DNA from: Hemerocallis citrina
Taxonomy: Eukaryota; Streptophyta; Magnoliopsida; Asparagales; Asphodelaceae
Assembly (NCBI GenBank): GCA_017893485.1
Contig: CM030363.1
Span: 179,564,935-179,628,934 of the forward strand
Direction of reading: 5' to 3'
Length of the DNA stretch: 64,000 nt
Each line of letters begins with the position of its first letter. Position 1 is the stretch's first letter. The notes below the pieces were generated by a model. The model was not told the DNA's origin. It searched no databases and saw only the letters and a program-made list of their open reading frames with translations. This document shows, piece after piece, positions 9,617 through 19,429 of this stretch. The position numbers were made by a program, and so were the translations under genes.

Positions 9617-10839
9617 TTGGCTCGAAGAAACTCTTCGTCCTCCCATTCTGGGGATGATCAGGCTGACCAGCCCGCCATTATGTAGCTGTTACAGATGCAG
9701 CAAGAGCAAAATGAGCGGCACATGCAACAGATGATGCAAATGCAGAGAGAGCATGCAGAGATGATGAGAGCAGCCTTAGGAGCTTCCAACAGAGAGCCCA
9801 TTGTACCTGCGCCTGGAGTGTTGCCGCCTAGACCGGGCAATGTAGTTGATTTCATGAGGCTGCACCCCGATAAGTTCACAGGTACAGAAGGTCCATTGGA
9901 AGCTGAGCAGTGGCTCATTAGGACGGAACAGTTGTTGATCGCGGCAAGGATAGCCGATGTGGACCGAGTGGATGTCGTAAGCATCCAGCTGGTTGATCTC
10001 GCCCATATCTGGTGGCGAGCTAAGATGGAGAGACTGGAACGTCCCGTTGCGTGGGCCATTTTCAGGGAGAGCTTCCTCACAAAGTTCTTCCCTTACGTCA
10101 CCAGGAACGAGATGGAGCGGCAGTTTGTCGCACTCACTCAGGTTCGTCAGATAGTGTTTTATATGCAAAATTTCATTGTCAATTTATGATATATCGATGC
10201 TTAACTAAGACACTATCTTGAATCAGGGAAATCGGACCGTGGATGAGTATGCCGCGGAGTTTACCCGTTTGAGCTGCTTTGCCACGTCTATGGTGGCTAA
10301 TGATGAAGACAAGGGCCGTCGCTTCTTACTGGGCTTGGATATCGATATCCAGGATCGCCTGACTGCTTTGAGACTTCGTTCCTACGCTGATATCCTGGAG
10401 GCTGCTAGGAGCCAGGAACAGACCAGCAGACGGAAGCGTGCCATTCAGCGGTCCGCTCCGCACCCGGTTGCTGCCAGGCCTACTGGAGGCCCAATCAGGA
10501 GACCAGCTCTAGTCTACCCTGCCAGGACTGTGCCCTACCCTGCTGCTGCCCCACGGAGGGGAGGTTTCTGTGACTTCTGCTGAATTCCAGGACACGTACG
10601 TGGGGATTGCCGGCGAGCTAACCGCCGATGTTTTGGGTGTGGTGCTAGCGACCACACAGTCCGAGATTGTCCAGGGGGCAGGCCAGGCCAGCCTGCAGTC
10701 ACACTGACTTGCGATCAGGTCAGGCCGCCACTTCCTCCTCAGCATCAGATCGTCGGTCAGAGGACCGCTGCCCCGAGGAGAGGTCAGGCCTTCAACCTGA
10801 CTGCAGAGGAAGCTGAGACCGCAGAGGAGGTCGTTGCAG
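9617..10839 (+). pseudogene. gag: Tekay-1 gag (exons around an 85-nt intron; stops)
   Basis: This is the capsid polyprotein. The frame starts (TTG)ARRNSSSSHSGDDQ at 9617, where an ATG is expected; the start codon seems lost. A stop at 9683-9685 is followed by MQQEQNERHMQQMM, a Gln/Met-rich helix. The capsid core is HPDKFTGTEGPLEAEQWL, HIWWRAKMERLERPV, FLTKFFPYVTRNEMERQF. An apparent intron (10142-10226) lies between ALTQ and GNRTVDEYAAEFTRL. Two CCHC knuckles follow: CDFC (stop at 10581-10583) IPGHVRGDC, and CFGCGASDHTVRDC. The frame runs to 10839, the 5' splice site of the second intron. Gag identity is firm; splicing is inferred from sequence alone. Confidence 0.8.
10142..10226 (+). other. 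putative GT-AG intron within Tekay-1 gag
   Basis: The 85-nt stretch begins GTTCGTCAG and ends TTGAATCAG. It is AT-rich, contains an in-frame stop (10187-10189) and sits between codons CAG and GGA. Its removal joins ALTQ to GNRTVDEYAAEF, the uninterrupted order found in related gag proteins. A branch-like TTAACTAAG lies about 20 nt before the 3' end. Confidence 0.65.
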
Positions 10840-10987
10840 GTATATTTGTATTTTGTTGCATATTATCTATTTCATGCTTTATTGTTTATCTTGCATTACA
10901 CCTTATGTAGTTCTTTTCACATCAGTCTTTACTATCCCTTATTATCCTGCATATTCATTCTCTTCCCATATTTTGACTCTATCATAG
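10840..10987 (+). other. putative GT-AG intron at the Tekay-1 gag-protease boundary
   Basis: The 148-nt segment starts GTATATTTG after GTTGCAG and ends CTATCATAG. It is pyrimidine-rich, unlike the flanking coding DNA. Upstream codons are in one frame and protease codons in another; since 148 is one more than a multiple of three, removal joins them in frame (EEVVAG then [16 protein letters not shown]). If retained, the gag frame stops in the intron at TAG 10908-10910. Confidence 0.7.
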
Positions 10988-13900
10988 GTATCATCCTAGC
11001 CCATTCCTTTCCCGCCCATGTCTTATTTGATTCTGGGGAGACCCACTCCTTCATTTCCTCTCGCTTTGTGGATCAGCACCAGTTGGAGTGCAGTAATATG
11101 CAGACAGCTTGGAATATCACCACAGGTGGCGGTGTTGTCGTTTGCTCCAAGGAATGCAGGCAGAGTCCTTTGGTTATTAGGGGCAGAGATTTCAAGGCAG
11201 ACCTGGTAGTGATTGGCAATTCAGGGTTTGATGTAATTCTCGGCATGGATTGGTTGGGGGAGTCTCATGCTATTATTGATTGCCAAGCAAAGAAGGTTGT
11301 ATTCAGGATTCCGGAGCATGATGAGTTTGAATTCCATGCTCGGGAAACACCTCTTGGGCGTGGTAAGAAGGTGGCAGATGAAGAAGATTGTGCATTGGAG
11401 TTGCACACAGGCTGTGAGGCTGCGCCTCTTGTAGTGCAGGAATTCCTGGATGTGTTCCCAGAGGAATTGCCCGGGTTACCTCCAGATCGAGAAGTGGAGT
11501 TCGACATTGAGGTTCAGCCGGGTATAGTGCCGATATCGAAGAGCCCATACAGGATGGCGCCAATCGAGCTTGCAAAGCTGAAGGTACAGATTCAGGGTCT
11601 ATTGGATTTGGGTTTCATCAGGCCTAGTGTATCACCATTGGGAGCTCCTGTGCTGTTCGTCAATAAGAAGGATGGAAGCCGCAGGTTGTGCATGGATTAC
11701 CGAGAGCTGAACAGTGTCACCGTGAAGAATCGGTATCCACTACCCAGGATCGACGACTTGTTTGATCAGTTGGGCGGTGCTGCAGTGTTTTCAAAGTTAG
11801 ATCTTCGCTCGGGGTACCATCAAGTGAAAGTGAAAGCAGCAGATGTGCCGAAGACTGCGTTCAGGACCAGGTACGGGCATTATGAGTTCTTGGTGATGCC
11901 ATTCGGTGTCACGAATGCCCCAGCAGTATTTATGAGCTTGATGAACAGAGTGTTCTCCCAGTTCCTTGACAGATTCATGGTGGTCTTTATAGACGATATC
12001 TTAGTGTATTCGCAGAATCGGGAAGAGCATGCGGAACATCTGAGAATAGTCTTGCAGACTCTGAGGGAGAACAAGCTCTATGGAAAGCTCAGCAAGTGTG
12101 AGTTCTGGCTTGATCGAGTTCCATTCTTGGGACATATTATCTCAGGCGAGGGAGTCTCAGTTGATCCGTCCAAGATTGCTGTAGTGAAGGATTGGCCAGT
12201 GCCAAAGACAGTTTCTGAGGTGAGGAGTTTCCTCGGGCTAGCAGGGTATTACAGGAAATTTTTGCAGGACTTCTCGAAGATTGCTGGGCCATTGACTAAG
12301 CTGACAGGGAAAGATCAGAGGTTTGTGTGGAATGAGGCCTGCAGTGAAGCTTTCACCAAGTTGAAGAACAGGTTGACTTCAGCACCCATGTTAACTATAC
12401 CGGATTGTTCGGGTGGTTTCGTTATTCACTGCGATGCTTCAGGCAGAGGTCTAGGTGCAGTGCTGATGTAGAAGGGTCGGGTGGTTGCTTATGCATCCAG
12501 GCAGTTAAGGCCGCACGAGAAAAAGTACCCTACTCATGACTTGGAGTTGGCTGCAGTGATCTACGCTCTGAAGTTGTGGAGGCACTACTTGCTTGGAGAC
12601 CGAGTGGAAATTTTTACTGAACACAAGAGTCTCAAGTATGTCTTCACTCAGAAAGAGCTGAATATGAGGCAGAGGCGCTGGTTAGAGTTGGTGGCTGACT
12701 ATGATATCAGCTTGCAGTATCACCATGGTAAGGTGAACATGGTGCCAAATGCATTTTGCAAGAGACCAGCCGTCATGTGTTTGACCCAATAGGAGGAACT
12801 TATCGAGCAGATGAGGAGATTAGACCTGAATGCGATTTTGCCGAGCACCGATCGCAGTTGCATGATGCTTCAGTTGCAGTCATCTTTGGTGGAGCAGATC
12901 AAGAAAGATCAGGTAGGTGATGAGCAATTGCAGAAGTAGTGGGCAGAAGTTGAGGCAAGTTTGAGGACCGATATGATCATTCACTCCGATGGATCACTTC
13001 GCTTTGGGACAAGGCTGTGTGTCCCAAAGGGAGAAGTCAGGCAGAAATTGCTCGAGGAGGCCCATCAGTCAGCATACTCTATTCATCCCGGTGGTACCAA
13101 GATGTATCGGGATTTGAAGCTCCACTTCTGGTGGCATGGCCTGAAGAGGGTAGTAGCCAGATTTGTGTCTCAGTGCTTGATCTTCCAGCAGGTGAAGGCA
13201 GAACATCAGAGGACCGCCGGACTTCTCCAGCCTCTTCCCATTCCGGAGTGGAAGTGGGATCACATCACCATGGATTTTGTGACCGCCTTGCCACGGAGTC
13301 CTAAGGGTCACAACGCCATTTGGGTGATTGTCGACAGACTGACAAAGAGCGCTCATTTCATCCCCTTCAGAGTTGGTCAGTCTACTGAGAGTCTAGCAGA
13401 GAGATACATGTAGGAGATTGTCAGACTCCATGGGGTTCCGGTCAGCATCGTATTCGACAGGGATACCAGGTTTCGATCTCAGTTTTGGGAAAGCCTGCAA
13501 AACAGTCTTTGGAGCAAGCTGAAGTACAGTACAACATTCCATCCTTAGACAGACGGGCAGTCAGAGAGGACCATTCAGACCTTGGAGGATATGTTGAAGT
13601 CCTGCGTACTTCAGTTTGGGGGGTCTTGGGAGGATCACCTACACTTAGTTGAGTTCTCGTACAATAACAGCTATCGGGCCAGTCTTAAAGCTGCACCGTA
13701 CGAGGCATTGTATGGTCGGAAGTGTAGGTCGCCAGTGTGCTGGGACGACATTGGTGAAAGGAAATTGTTGGGGTCAGATTTGATTATCAAGACAGTCGAC
13801 GCTGTGGCTCAGATTAGAAAACACCTTGTAGCAGCTCAGGACAGGCAGAAGAAGTGGGTAGATGTCCACAGGAGACCATTGGAATTTAAGGTGGGAGACC

Positions 13901-14310
13901 ATGTGTTCCTCAAAGTATCGCCGTGGAGAGGCGTAATCCAATTTGGAGGTGGAGGCAAGCTAAGCCCCAGGTTCATCGGGCCTTTCGACATTGTGGAGCG
14001 AGTAGGTAAGGTGGCCTATCGACTCGCGCTGCCGCCAGCTCTATCTGGAGTGCATGATGTCTTTCATGTCTCCCAGCTCAGGAGATACATCAGGGATGAG
14101 AGTCATGTGATTGACTACTCGGAGTTGTCGGTACAGCCAGACTTGTCTTGTGAGATTCCGCCGGTCACAATCTTGGACAGGGGTGAGAAGGTGTTGAAGA
14201 ATAAAGTTATAAAACTAGTTCGAGTTGCATGGAATCCTCACTCGCCGGGTGAGTCGACTTGGGAATTGGAAGAGGAGATCCAGAAGAAGTTCCCGCATCT
14301 GTTTCAGTAG
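10988..14310 (+). pseudogene. pol: Tekay-1 pol: protease, RT, RNase H, integrase, chromodomain (with stops)
   Basis: Protease shows [11 protein letters not shown] (active D-S-G). RT shows [44 protein letters not shown] and [12 protein letters not shown] with the catalytic IDD. RNase H spans about 12330-12780 ([28 protein letters not shown]). Integrase has an H-H-C-C region with the first Cys pair changed (VSQCLIFQ), then TMDFVTALPRS, HGVPVSIVFDRDTRF and TIQTLEDMLKSC. The C-terminus (VRVAWNPHSPGESTWELEEE) is chromodomain-like. All domains share one frame, broken by stops at 12469, 12790, 12937, 13411 and 13546. At 12469 and 13546 Tekay-2 has Gln, so those look like C-to-T changes. Stop codon is 14308-14310. 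Confidence 0.9.
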
Positions 14311-14390
14311 CCTTGTTGTTCTTTCTTTCCTTTTTGGGGGTTACCCTATGTACCACTTGTCTGAATTTCGAGGACAAAATTCTACTTATT

Positions 14391-14404
14391 AGGTGGGTAG
14401 GATT
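14391..14404 (+). other. polypurine tract region of Tekay-1
   Basis: AGGTGGGTAGGATT directly precedes the TG of the 3' LTR, after TTCGAGGACAAAATTCT, the usual end of chromovirus internal regions. It would prime plus-strand DNA synthesis. It is less purine-pure than usual. Confidence 0.6.
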
Positions 14405-17400
14405 TGTAACTCCTATTTTCCTGTATTTGTATTTTATAATGTATTTTGCCTCATTGTACTCTCTCGTCAATTTGAGGTCCTATAATTTGTTCAGATTGAA
14501 TAAAATCATTATTTTTGTCTCGACTCAAATTTTTGGGTCCTTTGATCAAATTGAATTGTGTGCCATTTGTGTCGTTCTTCATGAAGAATTGACCAATTCT
14601 TCTTATTTATCTCTTTAATCCCCATTTTAGTGCATTTTGACCATTTCTCCTGTTGGGTTCTATTTGAAACGGATACCCAAAACCCACGAACCCGAAAACC
14701 CTACTATATAAACCCTACCCTAACCCTAATCGCAACTCTAATACTTTTTAACCCTTAACCACCTGCTGCTCTTCTCCTTCTTCATCAGTTTCCTTCTCCT
14801 TCGATTTCGCACAGTGCCAACCCCATTTCCCCCACTTCCGATCATCTCTCCCACCTTCGACCTTCACCTCGTCGACCCCACAGCACCACCACAACCTCCA
14901 TCACCGTCGCCACCGCCATCTCCCCATCCATCGAACCCAACCTCCCGAACCCACCATCCCCCATTCGCCATCCCCAACTCCGGAACCCACTTCGCCACCT
15001 CCGACCACTGCACCACCACCTCGCCGCCTCCAACACATCCCCTCGACCACCTCTACATCTCTGCTGCGTCGCCACACACCACCGAACCACAACACCCACT
15101 CCTTCGCTCGCTCCACTGTTTCGAAGCCATAGCAGAGTCGCCGCGTGCCGTCGTCCTCATTGCCGTCATGCGCCGCTCGTCGCACCACAGTCGTCATCCT
15201 CCTCGTCACTGTCGAAGCCATCGGCGCGCCGTCGCCGTCACACCTTCTCCCTCTCGCACTCTGTTTCGAAGAAGTGAACGAAGAAGAAGAAGAAAGGGGA
15301 AAAGGGCGGGATCAGATCTCGACCATAGGATCGCGCCAAGATTCGCGCCCGTGATCGCTGTCCCGTGTTCTTGGCGCAGCGAATCCCAGTTCGCTGTTCA
15401 CTGTTTTGGCGATCCGGTGTGGGAATTTTTGGGATCTTTTATTGGATCTTCGCACGTGCATTTGGGGGACTTCTTTCGGGATTTTTCAACCCAATTTTCT
15501 ACAACAAGTGGATCTAATCGTCGTCAATTAAGGCAAGTATTCCTTGTACAATTTATTTGTTCTAGTACAAGCATCCCTTGAAAAATACTACAAATAGTTA
15601 GAATTGTGACTCCTCCTTGACTATCGTTGTTGATCAATAACAATCTCTAAAATTTGATAATTCTAAGAGTCACAAAAATTTCATTGTATTAAATTATAAT
15701 TACTTGGACTCTTTTACCCCTTGAACACATGAACACTTGAGATTAAGGAGACCTAAATTTGTAGACACATGGTATATTGTGTATTTGATGAACTTACAAC
15801 CATTCGACTTAGAAAATAATTATTACTTGCTATTTGGACCACAAATATCATGTATTTATATCACACAATAATTTAGACGCCTAATAACAAATTTCCATGA
15901 AATCTATACTGGTAAGTTACTTCCACATGTTGCTGTCCTGAATCTTCTTTTGCTGTTTTGATCCATTTAACATTAGAATCTGGACCCGAGACCTGAATAG
16001 AAGATGTAGCCCTGGATGTCTAGATGTCGATAGACTCCGAAAGTTTTGAATTCGGAGTTACTGCCTAGGAGTTATTACAGTTTTACTGCAGCTATGTCGG
16101 TAGATGCAGATTTACAAAACTGCTGCACACTTTTACTTTGCGAATTAATTTAGCTATGTAAAAAGCAAGCGTTGGACTTGAAATTTTATATGTAGTTGCT
16201 GGAAACCCTATAGGACATTCCCAAATTATCTTAGAATTAATTTGCAACATTTCACACACTTGTATGCTTGCTTGATAAAAATTAATAAATGTAATAAGCC
16301 GGGGTAAGGGAAAGACCATAGTAGTGGACAATATAGGTAAGTGTACTCGGAAGGGGGCCCGTGTTTCCCACTTGATATATGTCTCATGAACTAGTATATT
16401 ATAAATCGATTCATGGACTAGTATATTATTGATCCATGAACTAGTATATATATGTGATTCATGACTTGTCTTGCTATGACTCGACACATGAACTAGTGAT
16501 ATGATTACCCGATTCATGAGCATGACTTGCGTGTTACTTGATACTTGATACCTGAGTACGCCGCCCTATAAAATCCATTACTAGGCCTAAACGAAATTAT
16601 TTTGACTGTAGCAACCATGTAGTAAAAGTATGGATGCATGAAGTGCTACCTAGATAGTAATAACTACAAGACTTGAATATGAAACTTGAACATGACACCT
16701 GTCACTTGATACTTGATGATATGATACATGAAACATGATACATGAGACTTGAAACCTGAAACTTGAACTTGATTCATTGTTACTTGATACTTGATAACTT
16801 GTTACTTGAGGCTTGACACTTGAAATAAAATTTTGATACTAGACTTGACAACTTGACACCCGACACTTACTAGATACTTGTCACTTGAGGTTAGATACCC
16901 CTACATGTACACTTGTCACTTGCTTCACCATTAGTGTTTGTTTACCCAATCTAGTCTCTTGAGTTGTCCTTCCTACTAGTTAGTTCTTGAATCCCTATTA
17001 CTTGTAAACCCTATTATATTCTTGATTCCAATTCTTGTTTCCCATTACTTGTACTCGTTTTTACTATTTGTGGCCCTAGCTTGCACTAATGGCATTCTCT
17101 CTTGCTTCTCCCTGTTTTTCCTTTTTATATTTATTAAGCAGACTTTGGAGATGAGCTACCCGCTGGAATTGGTGAGCAAAGATTCTAGCCTTCCAGTGGA
17201 GAAAGGACTTGATTAGAATACTTATTTCTTGAATTATTTGTTCTTCTTGGATTACTATTTCTTGCTACTTGAGAACTTGTAACGGGCTGATGTTTCCGAG
17301 TTTTAACTTGATCCAGACTTGAAACTATTTGTATGTTTTATTTTATTTCTGTTGTTTCTGTTGCTAATAAATTATTCATACATGCTTGGTTACATATAAA

Positions 17401-17519
17401 TCTTGTTATATTCTTGTTATGATGCTGAGTCGATCCTACAGCTTATGGATGATGTTAAAATCATTCGCTGGGCTTCGTCATGCACTCGTATTCCGTATTT
17501 TGGGAAGCGGGGCGTGACA
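14405..17519 (+). repeat. 3' LTR of Tekay-1
   Basis: This 3115-bp copy of the LTR starts TGTAACTCCTATTTTCC and ends GGCGTGACA, with TATATAAA at 14705-14712 and the same leader and repeat tracts. It carries a replaced patch near 15445-15487 compared with 7390-7415 of the 5' LTR. The open frame at 14814-15581 corresponds to that at 6762 but has a different C-terminus because of this patch, which argues against a conserved protein. Confidence 0.9.
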
Positions 17520-17524
17520 ACACG
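17520..17524 (+). repeat. right target-site duplication of Tekay-1 (ACACG)
   Basis: Five bases following the CA of the 3' LTR; they pair with ACACC at 6348-6352 with one mismatch. Confidence 0.8.
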
Positions 17525-18005
17525 GGACAACTAAGAGGATTTCCATGGGCGAATCCCCATTCAACCTAACCTACAGAACGGAGGCGGTCATCCCCTTAGA
17601 GATCGGGCTTCCTTCACCCAGGGGTCATGGCATTCAATGACGAGAACAACTCGACAGAACTCAGAGCCAACCTAGATCTAATCAGCGAGGTTAGAGAAAA
17701 AATCGCCGTCAGAAGAAGCATATATCAACAACGAATCGAGAAGTATTACAATAAGAAGGTACACCCCACCGACATCAAGCAGGGTGACCTCGTTCTCAGA
17801 AAGCTAGAGGTGTCCGACCCAAGCAAAAAAAAGAAAGTTGGCACCTAATTGGGAGGGCCCGTACAAGGTCTCCGAAGTGGTGCGCCCCGGCACGTACCAT
17901 CTCACAGACCAAGGGGTTAGGTTAATCAAGAGACCCTGGAAAGCAGAACACCTCATTAAATTCCTCGAAGGAGGGGACTTGACACCTCTTGTAACCGACC
18001 CTCTG
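17525..18005 (+). pseudogene. Tat integrase, C-terminal part
   Basis: This continues the integrase cut at 6352. It reads RTTKRISMGESPFNLTY and TEAVIPLEIGLPSPR, the conserved end of the integrase core of Tat elements. After a frameshift near 17625 come a helical DNA-binding region (RRSIYQQRIEKYYNKKVHP, IKQGDLVLRKLEVSD) and, after another shift near 17845, a C-terminal segment (NWEGPYKVSEVV, WKAEHLIKFLEGG). No chromodomain is seen, as expected for Tat elements. The pol region ends about 18005 and non-coding DNA leads to the first tandem array. Confidence 0.8.
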
Positions 18006-18099
18006 TAATCGGCATTTCGAGCCTCTTATGTTCTTTTGTGCTTGTAAATAATAAGATGTAATCTTTGGTTTTTTCCCTCAGTAATTTCTCTCTTCCTTT

Positions 18100-19215
18100 T
18101 TGTTCATGGGCTGGACACTTGGCAATGACCTCGAGCCACCACCTAGCTTTCCACAAGTTGAGGGAGACTCGACTCTCGACATAAACCTCGAGCAAGGCCC
18201 TAGCTTCTCAAGCTTCATAAGCTGGACGCTTGGCATTGACCTCGAGCAAGGCCCTAGCTTTCTCAAGCTTCATGGGCTCGACGCTCGGCAATGACCTCGA
18301 GCCAGCACCTAGCTTTCCACAAGCTGTAGGAGGCTCGACTCTCGGCATTGACCTCGAGCAAATCTCTAGTTTTCTCAAGCTTCATGGGCTCGATGCTCGG
18401 TAATGACCTCGAGCCACCACCTAGCTTTCCACAAGCTGTGGGAGGCTCGACTCTCAGCATTGACCTCGAGCAAGGCCCTAGCTTTCTCAAGCTTCATGGG
18501 CTCGATGCTCAGCAATGACCTCGAGCCACCACCTAGCTTTCTCAAGCTTCATGGGCTCGATGCTCGGCAATGACCTCGAGCCACCCCCTAGCTTTCTCAT
18601 AAGCTGCGGGAGGCTCGACTCTCGGTATTAACCTCGGGCAAGGCCCTAACTTTCTCAAGCTTCATGGGCTCGATACTCGGCAATGACCTCGAGCCACCAC
18701 CTAGATTTCCACAAGTTGTGGGGGGCTCGACTCTCGGCATTGACCTCGAGCAAGGCCATAACTTTCTCAAGCTTCATGAGCTCAACGCTCCACAATGACC
18801 TCGAGCCACCACCTAGCTTTCCACCAACTGTGGGAGGCTCGACTCTCGGCATTGACCTCGAGCAAGGCCCTAGCTTTCTCAAGCTTCATGGGCTCGACGC
18901 TCGGCATTGACCTCGAGCCACCACCTAACTTTCCACAAGATGTAGGAGGCTCAACGCTCGACATTGACCTTAAGCAAGGCCCTAGCTTTCTCAAGCTTCA
19001 TGGGCTCGATACTCAACAATGACCTCGAGCCACCCCTTAGATTTGTCACAAGCTATGGGAGGCTCGACTCTCGGTATTGACCTCGAGCAAGGCTCTAGAT
19101 TTCTCAAGCTTCATGGGCTCGATGCTCGGCAATGACCTCGAGCCACCACCTAGCTTTCCGCAAGCAATGGGGGGCTCGACTCTCGGGATTGACCTCGAGC
19201 AAGGCCCTAGCTCAT
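18100..19215 (+). repeat. Tat 3'-region tandem array 1 (alternating ~57 + ~55 bp hairpin units)
   Basis: Two related monomers alternate, making a ~112-bp higher-order unit. Type one runs GACCTCGAGCCACCACCTAG ... GGGAGGCTCGACTCTCGGCATT. Type two runs GACCTCGAGCAAGGCCCTAG ... CATGGGCTCGATGCTCGGCAAT. There are about ten copies of the pair, some units deleted. Each monomer is an imperfect inverted repeat (TCGAGC ... GCTCGA outer arms, AGCTT ... AAGCT inner arms). Tandem repeats between pol and the 3' LTR are known in Tat/Ogre elements and can seed satellites. Confidence 0.9.
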
Positions 19216-19429
19216 TACAACACATGAGGGATCAACATTCGGCGTACACTACACTCGTGGTCCTAAAACTTTCTTACAAGTCGAAGGGACGGAAAAATTA
19301 AATTTCATTCATCATAACGCCTCAAACGGCCACATCACAATAAAGATTATTTCAACGGTTCTGTACAGTCCTAAATCTCCCTTGGAGGGCCTTTTTGACT
19401 AACACGGACCATCTCGAGCCCAACCGAGT

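Larger units (their letters stand above)
6353..17519 (+). mobile_element. Tekay-1: Ty3/gypsy chromovirus (Del/Tekay-like), 11.2 kb
   Basis: This complete but mutated element is inserted in the Tat integrase. It has LTRs at 6353-9444 and 14405-17519 (about 3.1 kb each, starting TGTAACTCC and ending GTGACA or ATGACA), a primer site at 9455-9467, gag, pol and a purine tract before the 3' LTR. Domain order is gag, protease, RT, RNase H, integrase and a chromodomain-like tail (VRVAWNPHSPGESTWELEEE), which marks a chromovirus; the long LTRs suit Del/Tekay. The two LTRs differ at several bases per 100 near their starts, clearly more than the Tekay-2 pair, so this insertion looks older. Seven in-frame stops make it non-autonomous today. 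Confidence 0.9.
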
